Source: Symsagittifera roscoffensis (taxonomy: Eukaryota > Xenacoelomorpha > Acoela > Convolutidae). From it: a stretch of DNA of 64,000 bases. Positions within the stretch are counted from its first letter, which is position 1, and the number at the start of each line of letters is the position of its first letter. The DNA lies in NCBI RefSeq assembly GCF_963678635.1, contig NC_087069.1, positions 27,332,303 through 27,396,302 on the forward strand. The letters run 5' to 3'. The notes below the pieces were generated by a model that searched no databases, was not told where the DNA came from, and saw nothing but the letters and a program-made list of their open reading frames with translations. Below, piece by piece: positions 1-11,130 of this stretch. The translations under genes were made by a program, and so were the position numbers.

Positions 1-1192
1 GAGTACATTTCAATTAGTGAACAAGTGACAAGGCTTCATTTTGCATAACTTGGGACACTGGAAAAAGTTTATGTGAACGACTGCCTCCTGTCGGAGTTAG
101 GGATTAAAAAAGCGCAGAGGCAAAGCCTGTAACGGATTATTCATGTGACCATTCCGGTTTACGATAGGTCCAATGAAAATTCCGATGCAAATGTAAATTA
201 GCACAATAGTTTCAAAAGTTTGTTTACAAGAAATCGGAAGCCCCGCCTGACGGAAAAGTTGCACAGTTTTTTGCAATTTTTGAATCGATAGTGATCAAGG
301 GTAGGAGAGCTTCTCTATTGGTTGGTGTAAATGATGAACTTACTGGAATGGAAAAATACGGACTTAATATCTATTTCGCTTAAAGCGACAGAGGTGGATT
401 CATTAGTCCAATAGCAATGTCTTGAAAATTTTTACAAAAAAAACTGCAATTGGACTTAAAACTGCTAAGCAATCAGATTTCTCTAAACAGATACGAGATT
501 GTTTTTTTAAAGTGAAAAACCTAGAAACACTAAATTAAAACATGATATCGTTATGGGGAAAACGCGCAAGTTTTCAAGAATCGGTTAGAATTTTTCCCCA
601 AAAAATATTAGTGGAAATGAAAAATCAAATTTTAAATCATCGGGAACAACTTTTTTGGCACAATGAGAATGTCACGTCTAAGTACCGATGCTTCACAAAA
701 TGGATTCCCTGCAACATTAGATCAAAGAACGAAGACTTTTGGGCTACAATACTTTTTGCTTCGAGATTTTTAGAGGCCCTTGAGATGAAGTACCCGACGA
801 AAGAGCTGGAAGGTTTGAATGTGATATGGGCAACTGCACTTATAAAAACTATCTATGACTTTCCATGTTTGGAGTTTTGACAGATCATATATCGCTCTTT
901 TATCAGTGATGAACGCCAATCATGTAAAAAAAAGAAGACACAGTAGACTAACTTGTACAGTGAACCGACGCCTTCTTTTCAATTTTTATTTTCGACACAT
1001 CTCAGAAGAAGAATTGAGTTTTACCGATTTACTTTCAAACGCCATCTTCTGGAAACGCCCTACCACCATCACTTTACGATATAAAACTTGTGGTGGCAAC
1101 AATCAACAAGCTCAAGCTAATTATGTGTGCAAAAATACTTAAAAAGAAGAAAGAGAAGAACCGTAAAAAGAACTAAAAGTATATAAAAAACC
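1..1192. other. Unassigned, possibly decayed coding sequence
   Basis: No intact gene is recognised. Open frames on the plus strand at 542-880 and 855-1142 overlap in different frames and have no motif I know. Short coding-like stretches in neighbouring frames, interrupted by stops, suggest an old gene broken by frameshifts. It could equally be chance reading in AT-rich DNA. Confidence 0.3.
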
Positions 1193-1765
1193 ATGGAAGT
1201 AACAAGTGCAAATAACTTCAAATTAGATCAAGGTCATACAATCATTTCAAGTTCTAGATGACAAGACTGGGTGGATAGAGACGGAGTTGAATACGATTAC
1301 CTAAGCGAGTCGTTGCAGTTTTAAAAACACTACGAGAGTGGTACAAAAGACGGAACGTAAACATCAAATTTAGAGAATCATCGAACGCCTTCTCAAAAAA
1401 TAATTGTTCCAGAATATTTTTATTCAAAAAGAAAGAAAAAAGAACTTTAGACCAGGAAAAGAAAAAATTTAAAGTGACCAGAGGTAACCCTTGACTACAA
1501 TCCTATGCTAGAGACATTGGATTTCGCTTTCAGAACCAAAAAAACTTGACAAAAAATTTGACAGTGAAACTAAATCACTGGCTGATGTTTCTGATTTAGC
1601 AGTTAAGAGAAAAAGAAATTCCCCGACTAAGAGATCAAGACTCGCAATGAAATCAGGACTCGCAGGAGATTTCATCGGCAAACAGTTTGGTAACAAGTCA
1701 TCACCAAGGAGGAGAGAATAAGAGCTGGAGATCAAGCCATAGAAAGATGATACCTTTACTATCAA
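1193..1765 (+). pseudogene. Unrecognised coding-like remnant with stops
   Basis: From the ATG at 1193 the plus strand reads as coding-like sequence but meets TGA within about 25 codons and TAA about 20 codons later. Further on, around 1520-1730, another plus frame is open and rich in Lys, Arg, Ser and Asp. The protein is not recognised. The broken frames suggest a decayed gene, possibly the gene that the repeat array downstream came from, since the array begins only about 70 bases later. The long open frame on the minus strand at 1508-1765 looks like a shadow of this Lys/Arg/Ser-rich frame. Confidence 0.25.
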
Positions 1766-1922
1766 TTGAATGTGCTCTCATCTGTAGATATTGACCAGGT
1801 ATTGACCAGGAATAATGTATGTTGCAATTTTCTGGGAGAGGGCTCAAGCTGTAATTCTGAATACCGCGGTGAATCACGTCTGAAAGCTATTCAGATTCCA
1901 GCCCCCCATCCACATTCGACCA

Positions 1923-2345
1923 TTGACAGTCAGACAGTCAGAGAAACCCAATATAGATCGAGTGGCACACCCAATTTCAGTGGATACTTTTCCTAATAAA
2001 CCTCAACCAGCATTCAAGTCACCAACCGTTTCGGGCAGCTCAATTAGACAGCGAAAAAAAAATAGGACCAACGAAATCCTTTGGAAAGAACATGTTAAGG
2101 AGAGAGAGTTAACCGCGGATAAAATTAGCATAACCCTGAAGAACTCGAACGACCTCCGCTCAAAACTATCCAAATTAGCGCAACATCAGAAGGACTTTTA
2201 CTGGTTCAATTCAAAATCAATTTCACATCCGATCTCTCAAATTCAATTGTGTTTGACTGCCGAAACGACAGAAACGGCTAATTCACCATTATACGCAATG
2301 ATCCCAGTCAGGCTTGTGACCTGCTCATCTTCCTCAGATATCTAA
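1923..2345 (+). CDS. Repeat-borne open frame, copy 1 (140 codons, unrecognised)
   Basis: A 140-codon frame present in each tandem unit. It is Ser/Thr/Lys-rich with a basic RQRKKNR stretch near residue 42 and ends in four serines followed by Asp-Ile. The family is not recognised. The first codon is TTG, not ATG, so this is not a natural start. In copies 2 and 3 the same frame is open about 60 codons further upstream, which suggests an internal exon. In copy 1 an extra C in the C-run near 1901 breaks that upstream extension. Near-identity between copies argues for recent duplication, not proven protein function. Confidence 0.4.
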   Translation: MTVRQSEKPNIDRVAHPISVDTFPNKPQPAFKSPTVSGSSIRQRKKNRTNEILWKEHVKERELTADKISITLKNSNDLRSKLSKLAQHQKDFYWFNSKSISHPISQIQLCLTAETTETANSPLYAMIPVRLVTCSSSSDI

Positions 2346-3424
2346 GAAATCCCACAAGATCAACAGAGAGAAAAACATTCCCATTGCTTGACAAAGAAAC
2401 GAGGGCAGAGACTGAATCGTATTGTTAAGATTGTAACAAAGATGACAGATTTCTGTAAATTCAAAATTTAGTGCATGATGTTGACACGATATGGTATTCT
2501 AATTTTTTTTTCAATCATAGGAACCTCAAAACTTCTTTTAGCTTTAGTTAAGATTCTTTCACAATTTTAGCTTATTTCGATTTTCATTTCACCTCTTATC
2601 ATTCAGTTTGTGAACACACATCCTGTTGATAACTGGATAGCCGTTTGCTGTGCAAGGAACACAGAATGTTCCGACCAGTATTAAAAAATAACAACAAAAT
2701 TCTTTTTTTTTCAAAAAAGTGGCGTTTTTTTCGGCGTGGTCTGATGAAGGAATCTGAGCGAAAATGTAGTGACTGCTGAGGCCTTGAAAAATATGCCAAT
2801 CGGAAAGCAATTTTTGAAGACAAGTTACAAGAAAATTGAAAAAAAAAACTTTTTTTTCAAATTTTTAATTTAGTTTTTCCAAAATTTTCAAGTTTCTGAT
2901 TCCTAAGATGAAGCTAAAAGCTCCAATAAGTAACTTCAAAAGAGTAAAACAAAACAAACGTTCAAGGCTTAAATTAAGCATAAACTAACTAATGTAAGCC
3001 TGCTCACTCGCTCCAAATTAGATAAAACACCAAAAAAACGTACTGTACTGAATCCGCTACAGTACTCAACCTAAAGTCAATCGATTCTGATAAAAGCGTT
3101 GTTTTAAAATCAATTAACAAGACAACCGGTTTCTTAAAAAACTACAAAAAAAATTTGCAGTAATTTTTTAGATTTGTGAAGTTTTTATTCGCAAGATAGC
3201 GCTTAAAAATATCGAAAACCTATTTTATTAAATTTTTCAGGACTTGGACAAAAAGTTTGAAGTTAGACGAAAAGTAAACAAGACTACTCGTATCAGGGAG
3301 AAGCCCTGAATGTTCCGACTGCCTTTTACTGTTTTACTGGGAGAGGGCTCAAGCTGTAATTCTGAATACCGGTGAATCACGTCTGAAAGCTATTCAGATT
3401 CCAGCCCCCATCCACACTCGACCA

Positions 3425-3847
3425 TTGACAGTCAGACAGTCAGAGAAACCCAATATAGATCGAGTGGCACACCCAATTTCAGTGGATACTTTTCCTAATA
3501 AACCTCAACCAGCATTCAAGTCACCAACCGTTTCGGGCAGCTCAATTAGACAGCGAAAAAAAAATAGGACCAACGAAATCCTTTGGAAAGAACATGTTAA
3601 GGAGAGAGAGTTAACCGCGGATAAAATTAGCATAACCCTGAAGAACTCGAACGACCTCCGCTCAAAACTATCCAAATTAGCGCAACATCAGAAGGACTTT
3701 TACTGGTTCAATTCAAAATCAATTTCACATCCGATCTCTCAAATTCAATTGTGTTTGACTGCCGAAACGACAGAAACGGCTAATTCACCATTATACGCAA
3801 TGATCCCAGTCAGGATTGTGACCTGCTCATCTTCCTCAGATATCTAA
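3425..3847 (+). CDS. Repeat-borne open frame, copy 2 (exon-like)
   Basis: Same frame as copy 1, with one visible residue change (Leu to Ile near the C terminus). Here the frame stays open upstream to about 3275 without an ATG. A T-rich acceptor (AAATTTTTCAG) lies at about 3240. From that acceptor a different frame is open for 22 codons, ending in TGA at the start of the longer frame. A splice or a frameshift between the two would be needed to make one protein. No partner exon is recognised. Confidence 0.42.
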   Translation: MTVRQSEKPNIDRVAHPISVDTFPNKPQPAFKSPTVSGSSIRQRKKNRTNEILWKEHVKERELTADKISITLKNSNDLRSKLSKLAQHQKDFYWFNSKSISHPISQIQLCLTAETTETANSPLYAMIPVRIVTCSSSSDI

Positions 3848-4929
3848 GAAATCCCACAAGATCAACAGAGAGAAAAACATTCCCATTGCTTGACAAAGAA
3901 ACGAGGGCAGAGACTGAATCGTATTGTTAGGATTGTAACAAAGATGACAGAATTCTGTAAATTCAAAATTTAGTGCATGATGTTGACACGATATGGTATT
4001 CTAATTTTTTTTCAATCATAGGAACCTCAAAACTTCTTTTAGCTTTAGTTAAGATTCTTTCACAATTTTAGCTTATTTCGATTTTCATTTCACCTCTTAT
4101 CATTCAGTTTGTGAACACACATCCTGTTGATAACTGGATAGCCGTTTGCTGTGCAAGGAACACAGAATGTTCCGACCAGTATTAAAAAATAACAACAAAA
4201 TTCTTTTTTTTTTTCAAAAAAGTGGCGTTTTTTTCGGCGTGGTCTGATGAAGGAATCTGAGCGAAAATGTAGTGACTGCTGAGGCCTTGAAAAATATGCC
4301 AATCCGAAAGCAATTTTTGAAGACAAGTTACAAGAAAATTGAAAAAAAAAACTTTTTTTTTTCAAATTTTTAATTTAGTTTTTCCAAAATTTTCAAGTTT
4401 CTGATTCCTAAGATGAAGCTAAAAGCTCCAATAACTAACTTCAAAAGAGTAAAACAAAACAAACGTTCAAGGCTTAAATTAAGCATAAACTAACTAATGT
4501 AAGCCTGCTCACTCGCTCCAAATTAGATAAAACACCAAAAAAACGTACTGTACTGAATCCGCTACAGTACTCAACCTAAAGTCAATCGATTCTGATAAAA
4601 GCGTTGGTTTAAAATCAATTAACAAGACAACCGGTTTCTTAAAAAACTACAAAAAAAATTTGCAGTAATTTTTTAGATTTGTGAAGTTTTTATTCGCAAG
4701 ATAGCGCTTAAAAATATTGAAAACCTATTTTATTAAATTTTTCAGGACTTGGACAAAAAGTTTGAAGTTAGACGAAAAGTAAACAAGACTACTCGTATCA
4801 GGGAGAAGCCCTGAATGTTCCGACTGCCTTTTACTGTTTTACTGGGAGAGGGCTCAAGCTGTAATTCTGAATACCGGTGAATCACGTCTGAAAGCTATTC
4901 AGATTCCAGCCCCCATCCACATTCGACCA

Positions 4930-5352
4930 TTGACAGTCAGACAGTCAGAGAAACCCAATATAGATCGAGTGGCACACCCAATTTCAGTGGATACTTTTCC
5001 TAATAAACCTCAACCAGCATTCAAGTCACCATCCGTTTCGGGCAGCTCAATTAGACAGCGAAAAAAAAATAGGACCAACGAAATCCTTTGGAAGGAACAT
5101 GTTAAGGAGAGAGAGTTAACCGCGGATAAAATTAGCATAACCCTGAAGAACTCGAACGACCTCCGCTCAAAACTATCCAAATTAGCGCAACATCAGAAGG
5201 ACTTTTACTGGTTCAATTCAAAATCAATTTCACATCCGATCTCTCAAATTCAATTGTGTTTGACTGCCGAAACGACAGAAACGGCTAATTCACCATTATA
5301 CGCAATGATCCCAGTCAGGATTGTGACCTGCTCATCTTCCTCAGATATCTAA
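4930..5352 (+). CDS. Repeat-borne open frame, copy 3 (exon-like)
   Basis: Third copy of the 140-codon frame. It differs from copy 2 by a Thr-to-Ser change near residue 35. As in copy 2, the frame is open upstream to about 4778 and follows an AAATTTTTCAG acceptor at about 4745. The product is not recognised. The unit that contains it is extended by the extra 540-base segment at 6257-6800. Confidence 0.42.
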   Translation: MTVRQSEKPNIDRVAHPISVDTFPNKPQPAFKSPSVSGSSIRQRKKNRTNEILWKEHVKERELTADKISITLKNSNDLRSKLSKLAQHQKDFYWFNSKSISHPISQIQLCLTAETTETANSPLYAMIPVRIVTCSSSSDI

Positions 5353-6971
5353 GAAATCCCACAAGATCAACAGAGAGAAAAACATTCCCATTGCTTGACA
5401 AAGAAACGAGGGCAGAGACTGAATCGTTTTGTTAAGATTGTAACAAAGATGACAGACTTCTGTAAATTCAAAATTTAGTGCATGATGTTGACACGATATG
5501 GTATTCTAAATTTTTTTTCAATCATAGGAACCTCAAAACTTCTTTTAGCTTTAGTTAAGATTCTTTCACAATTTTAGCTTATTTCGATTTTCATTTCACC
5601 TCTTATCATTCAGTTTGTGAACACACATCCTGTTGATAACTGGATAGCCGTTTGCTGTGCAAGGAACACAGAATGTTCCGACCAGTATTAAAAAATAACA
5701 ACAAAATTCTTTTTTTTTTCAAAAAAGTGGCGTTTTTTTCGGCGTGGTCTGAAGAAGGAATCTGAGCGAAAATTTAGTGACTGCTGAGGCCTTGAAAAAT
5801 ATGCCAATCCGAAAGCAATTTTTGAAGACAAGTTACAAGAAAATTGAAAAAAAAAACTTTTTTTTTTTCAAATTTTTAATTTAGTTTTTCCGAAATTTTT
5901 AAGTTTCTGATTCCTAAGATGAAGCTAAAAGCTCCAATAACTAACTTCAAACGAGTAAAACAACACAAACGTTCAAGGCTTAAATTAAGCATAAACTAAC
6001 TAATGTAAGCCTGCTCACTCGCTCCAAATTAGATGAAACACCAAAAAAACGTACTGTACTGAATCCGCTACAGTACTCAACCTAAAGTCAATCGATTCTG
6101 ATAAAAGCGTTGGTTTAAAATCAATTAACAAGACAACCGGTTTCTTAAAAAACTACAAAAAAAATTTGCAGTAATTTTTTAGATTTTTGAAGTTTTTATT
6201 CGCAGGATAGCGCTTAAAAGTTTTGAAAACCTATTTTATTAAATTTTTCAGGACTTGAATAAAAAGATAGACGAAAAGTAAAAAATTAGATATCACTCAA
6301 CTCAGTCCGAAGATTTTATGACTAATTGTGGCATATAATTTTGTGAGGAAAATAAAAAAAGAAAAACAAGGAGAGCCGGTTGCTGTGCAAGTAGCACAGA
6401 ATGTTCCGACCATATACTTAAAAAAAACACTTTTACTTTTTTCAAATTAGTGTCGTTTTTGGGCGGAGTGTGAAAGCCTAAAACTCGGGCATTTTGGACA
6501 ATCACGGTGAAACAGGCAAATTAAAAATCAATTTTGTCAAAGAAAAACAAACAAAAAGCATTGAAACATTCAAAAAAAAACTTTTTTTGAAATGTTGAAA
6601 TTTTTTTCCAAGGCCGAGCTGAAAAAAATTACAAGAATAAAAGTAAACTTATAATCAAGTAACAAGAACAACCGGTTTCTTGAAAAACTACAAAGACAAT
6701 TTGCAAAAATTTTTTTAATATGTGAATTTTTTATTCGCAAGATAGCGCTTAAAAATATTGAAAACCTATTTTATTAAACTTTTCAGGACTTGAACAAAAA
6801 GTTTGAAGTTAGACGAAAATTAAACAAGACTACTCGTATCAGGGAGAAGCCCTGAATGTTCCGACTGTCTTTTACGGTTTTACTGGGAGAGGGCTCAAGC
6901 TGTAATTATGAGCACCGGTGAATCACGTCTGAAAGCTCTTCAGATTCCAGCCCGCCATCCACATTCGACCA

Positions 6972-7394
6972 TTGACAGTCAGACAGTCAGAGAAACCCAA
7001 TATAGATCGAGTGGCACACCCAATTTCAGTGGATACTTTTCCTAATAAAACTCAGCCAGCATTCAAGTCACCAACCGTTTCGGGCAGCTCAATTAGACAG
7101 TGAAACAAGTAGGACCAACGAAATTCTTTGGAAAGAACATGTTAAGGAGAGAGAGAGTTAACCGCGGATAAAATTAGCATAACCCTGAAGAACTCGAACG
7201 ACCTCCGCTCAAAACTATCCAAATTAACGCAACATCAGAAAGACTTTTACTGGTTCAATTCAAAATCAATTTTTCATCCGATCTCTCAAATTCAATTGTG
7301 TTTGACTGCCGAAACGACAGAAACGGCTAATTCACCATTATACGCAATGATCCCAGTCAGGATTGTGACCTGCTCATCTTCCTCAGATATCTAA
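6972..7394 (+). pseudogene. Repeat-borne open frame, copy 4 (broken)
   Basis: Fourth copy of the frame. It is interrupted: the codon CAG-CGA region of the other copies has become CAG-TGA, the A-run after it is shortened, and a GA is added in the GAGAGA run near 7148. Together these give a stop and frameshifts. The rest aligns closely with copies 1-3, so the damage is recent. Confidence 0.6.
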
Positions 7395-8827
7395 GAAATC
7401 CCACAAGATCATCAGAGAGAAAAACATTCCCATTGCTTGACAAAGAAACGAGGGCAGAGACTGAATCGTATTGTTAAGATTCTAACAAAGATGACAGATT
7501 TCTGTAAATTCAAAATTTAGTGCATGATGTTGACACGATATGGTATTCTAATTTTTTTTCAATCATAGGAACCTCAAAACTTCTTTTAGCTTTAGTTAAG
7601 ATTCTTTCACAATTTTAGCTTATTTCGATTTTAATTTCAACTCCTATCATTCAGTTTGTGAACACACATCCTGTTGATAACTGGATAGCCGTTTGCTGTG
7701 CAAGGAACACAGAATGTTCCGACCAGTATTAAAAAATAACAACAAAATTCTTTTCTTTTTCAAAAAAGTGGCGGTTTTTTTGGCGTGGTCTGAAGAAGGA
7801 ATCTGAGCGAAAATTTAGTGACTGCTGAGGCCTTGAAAAATATGCCAATCGGAAAGCAATTTTTGAAGACAAGTTACAAGAAAATTGAAAAAAAAACTTT
7901 TTTTTTCAAATTTTTATTTTAGTTTTTCCGAAATTTTCAAGTTTCTGATTCCTAAGATGAAGCTAAAAGCTCCAATAACTAACTTCAAACGAGTAAAACA
8001 AAACAAACGTTCAAGGCTTAAATTAAGCATAAACTAACTAATGTAAGCCTGCTCACTCGCTCCAAATTAGATGAAACACCAAAAAAACGTACTGTACTGA
8101 ATCCGCTACAGTACTCAACCTAAAGTCAATCGATTCTGATAAAAGCGTTGGTTTAAAATCAATTAACAAGACAACCGGTTTCTTAAAAAACTACAAAAGG
8201 CTTTCAAATTTGCAGTAATTTTTTAGATTTGTGAAGTTTTTATTCGCAGGATAGCGCTTAAAAGTTTTGAAAATCTATTTTATTAAATTTTTCAGGACTT
8301 GAATAAAAAGATAGACAAAAAGTAAAAAATTAGATATCACTCAACTCAGTCCGAAGATTTTATGACTAATTGTGGCATATGATTTTGTGAGGAAAATAAA
8401 AAAAAAACAAGGAGAGCCGGTTGCTGTGCAAGTAGCACAGAATGTTCCGACCATATACTTAAAAAAACAAGTTTTACTTTTTTCAAATTAGTGTCGTTTT
8501 TGGGCGGAGTGCGAAAGCCTAAAACTCGGGCATTTTGGACAATCACGGTGAAACAGGCAAATTAAGTATCAATTTTATCAAAGAAAAACAAACAAAAAGC
8601 ATTGAAACATTCAAAAAAAAACTTTTTTTGAAATGTTGAAATTTTTTTCCAAGGTCGAGCTGAAAAAAAATTACAAGAATAAAACTAAACTTACAATCAA
8701 GTAACAAGAACAACCGATTTCTTGAAAAACTACAAAGACAATTTGCAGTAACTTTTTTAATTTGTGAAGTTTTTATTCGCAAGATAGCGTAAAAATATTG
8801 AAAACTTGAACAAAAAGTTTGAAGTTA

Positions 8828-9830
8828 GACGAAAAGTAAACAAGACTGCTCGTATCAGGGAGAAACATTGAATGTTCCGACTGACTTTTAAGGTTTAATG
8901 AGCAGTAATAAAATTTAAAAAATTAAATGAAACTAAAAAAATGAAAAAAGTTTTTTCTAAAATTTTTTATGAAAAAAATCACCCCACACGCCATATACAG
9001 TACAAAGGAATCTAATTTGCTCCTTGCAACAAACCAATTATGGCAAATAGGCTTCTTTTAACCAATTTGGAACGATTTGTAAGACAGATTAACTCTCCGC
9101 TTACGCGTTAATAGCGCGAAATATATCGCGCGTTAATTGTCCCAAATTGGCCAAAATGGATTATTTAAACCCCCGTAACTTTACCATGACAGGTGAAATA
9201 TATTTTAAAGTTTGAGCTCAGGACAACAAAACCTTTCGAATGTTTTTTAAAAAATTTTGTCAAAAAAGGCTAGTTAAAAAGTCGAAATTTGTCTGAAGAA
9301 AAAAAAACCCACCCCGAGCACAAATATTCCGTTACTTTCGTATGGAAAATTTTTAACTAGCCAATTTTGACAAATATTTTTTATATTATTCGAAAGCTGT
9401 TGCTGTCTTGAGCATGAACTTGAAATAATATTTCAGCTGTGATCTTTATTTGTAAAGTTATCGGGGTTTAAAGATTGCCATTTTGGCCAATTTGGGACAG
9501 TTAACGCGCAATATCTTTCGCGCTATTAACTCGTAAGCGGAGATTTAATCCGTCTTATAAAACGTTCCAAATTGGTTGAAAGAAGCTCATTTGCCATAAA
9601 TGATTTGTTACAATGAGCGAAATCTATTCTTTTGTAATTTATTTGGCGTGTGGGGGATGATTTCATAAAAAAGTTTCAAATTTAAGAATATATATTTTTT
9701 TCATTTTATTTTATTGCATTGATTTTTTTATGCTACTGGTGCTCCATAAACCTTAAAAGGCAGTCGGAATATTCAAGGCTTCGCCCTGATACGAGCAGTC
9801 TTGTTTCTTTTCTATTCGAAGTCCTTCGGA
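8828..9830. mobile_element. Foldback (palindromic) element, about 1 kb
   Basis: The left half (about 8828-9285) reappears in reverse complement in the right half (about 9350-9830). Matched parts include CAAGACTGCTCGTATCAGGG near 8848 against its complement near 9790-9810, CACCCCACACGCC near 8981 against GGCGTGTGGGGG near 9642, and the TTGGCCAAAATGG stretch near 9157 against its complement near 9479. The arms are imperfect. The spacer is about 65 bases. No coding frame is present. The outer arms are also found once in every unit of the neighbouring tandem array, so the palindrome may have formed by inverted duplication of array sequence around a foldback transposon. Confidence 0.85.
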
Positions 9831-9864
9831 CTTCGTGACACTGTTCTAAGCGAATAGAAAAGAA
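9804..9864. repeat. Nested hairpin at the foldback edge
   Basis: CGAAGTCC TTC GGACTTCG at 9817-9835 is a perfect 8 bp stem. Around it, TTCTTTTCTATTCG (9804-9818) pairs with CGAATAGAAAAGAA (9851-9864). The structure overlaps the right arm of the foldback element. Confidence 0.75.
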
Positions 9865-10119
9865 GCAGTTTTCATTCAGCTTATTTTTTCTATCAACCTT
9901 TGTTAGTATTTTTTATCAGTGGTATGACATTCTCTACTTCGCATAATCTAAGAAAAAATTTGATCAACTGAAAAACATTTGGCTTTGCTTATACTGACTG
10001 AGACGTTATGCCGTATTTTGTTTGATAACTAAAGCTAGCTTTTTAATTTGTCTTCCTTTTTTCAACTGTATATCGTTTCGATATGTTATTACTTAATTAC
10101 CTCACTTGAAACTCAATCT

Positions 10120-10289
10120 CTATGAACGTTGAAAAAAAGAAGACAAATTATGATTTTTGGCTACATGTCGTTCTAGAGAGTAGTAACACTCTATTCCTTC
10201 CGGGTATTCTCCTCCTAGAACTGCCACGGGGCTAACAGCTTCTCCATCCACCAGTTTTTTCGGATGATTGATTGTTCCACAGTCTCTTA
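10120..10289 (-). CDS. Candidate orphan exon, unrecognised
   Basis: On the minus strand a classic nematode acceptor (CGTTTCAG) at about 10290 is followed by 55 open codons that end in TAG at 10120. The stretch has a balanced, protein-like composition with Cys, Trp-free, Gly/Glu-rich sequence unlike the low-complexity DNA around it. The frame also runs upstream through the GA-repeat, but that part encodes only Ser-Leu repeats and is unlikely to be real. No family is recognised and no partner exon was found. It may be a 3' terminal exon or a gene remnant. Confidence 0.25.
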
Positions 10290-10321
10290 CTGAAACGAAT
10301 GAACCAAAAGGTAATGGAGAA

Positions 10322-10354
<33 letters not shown>
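10322..10354. repeat. (GA)n microsatellite followed by a G tract
   Basis: About 23 bases of GA repeat (10322-10344) run directly into ten G residues (10345-10354). Confidence 0.95.
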
Positions 10355-10399
10355 AAACAAAACAGGTTTCCCAGATTTCTTAATAATTTCAAAAGCTGG

Positions 10400-11090
10400 A
10401 ATTTGAATATGAAAGATTGTTTTAAAATGAATTTTTATAATTTATAGTGTTAAATTGGTGATGAATCAATTTCAGCTACTTGTATATTTAGGCTTTTGTA
10501 GCTAAAAATTGTCGTTTCGAGGAAAAATTCGCAAAATCAGAAAAAAAGTTAGGTCAACAAGACATCAAGAAAAAAAAAACGGGCCAAAAAAGGCGTATTC
10601 AGTCAATTTATGAAAACTTTTGACCAAAAATTTCCAGTTTTTTGGCGCGCTATCCCCTCAAAATCAGCTTGATTTGGCGAAAATTTTTAGAAGCCGTCAG
10701 CCAAAAAAGGATATCTTAAAGTAGTACGAAGGGGGAACATTTGGGTCGGCAGGGGTTCGAATCCCTGAGGGGGGACTGTGAGCGTCCGCCTTCTCAAATT
10801 CCGCTAGTGGTTCTATCCAGGGTCGGATAAGTATGTTCTGAAGTGGGAGGTGGTAGTGGGGGGGGGGGGTTGGGCGGCTGGTTTTCAGGATTAAAAAAAT
10901 TGTTTTTCCTAGGCGTCCCAAATTACTATAAAGACACTTTTCGCAGTCATATTTTTGAAAAAAACAGGCCAAAAAAAGTCGTTTTAAGGTACTTTTTGGA
11001 AAACTTTTTGGCAGCCCCCCCCCCTCCCCCTCAAAATTAGTATACATTACCGCCGAAGGCGCATCTAGAAAACTGAAACGATCCTTAAGT
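10400..11090. other. Noncoding stretch with G12 and C10 tracts
   Basis: No gene seen. A run of 12 G lies at 10858-10869 and a C10 run at 11015-11024. A perfect Pol III B-box-like sequence (GGTTCGAATCC) lies at about 10754 on the plus strand, with only a weak A box about 37 bases upstream and no acceptor stem, so it is not a tRNA gene. Open frames through the G and C runs on both strands are low-complexity. Confidence 0.5.
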
Positions 11091-11093
11091 GAA

Positions 11094-11130
11094 CTTTAAA
11101 TCGCGAGAAGCAGATTCTCGCGATTTAAAG
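11094..11130. repeat. Perfect 16 bp hairpin
   Basis: CTTTAAATCGCGAGAA (11094-11109) is followed by a 5-base loop and its exact reverse complement (11115-11130). It lies in noncoding DNA. It could be the end of a small transposon or a transcribed stem-loop. Confidence 0.85.

Larger units (their letters stand above)
1832..8880 (+). repeat. Tandem array of four 1.5-2.0 kb units
   Basis: A landmark beginning CTGGGAGAGGG recurs at 1832, 3337, 4842 and 6883, giving periods of 1505, 1505 and 2041 bases. Units are nearly identical over most of their length. Units three and four carry about 540 extra bases (roughly 6257-6800 and 8300-8840) that look like a diverged internal duplication. Both the basic unit and the extra part hold a block reading GCTGTGCAAG...ACAGAATGTTCCGACC, followed by a TTTATTAAA(T/C)TTTTCAG acceptor-like site. 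The array runs into a foldback element at its right end. Each unit carries the exon-like open frame listed separately. Confidence 0.92.

Noticed and set aside
2589-4365. Minus-strand frames of 73-91 codons repeated in the tandem units
   Set aside because: Length varies with the T-run and A-run lengths between copies, the frames contain long Phe/Lys runs, and overlapping alternatives exist. They look like noncoding repeat sequence.
6500-8560. Caenorhabditis piRNA promoter motif CTGTTTCA (minus strand near 6507 and 8549; also plus strand near 36115 and 61533)
   Set aside because: Single 8-mers without the expected AT-rich context and spacing. The number seen fits chance plus tandem duplication, and one lies in an open frame.
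10740-10790. tRNA gene suggested by GGTTCGAATCC
   Set aside because: The T-arm-like sequence is good, but no acceptor stem pairs with the following AGGGGGG and the A box has a mismatch. At most it is a decayed tRNA-derived element.
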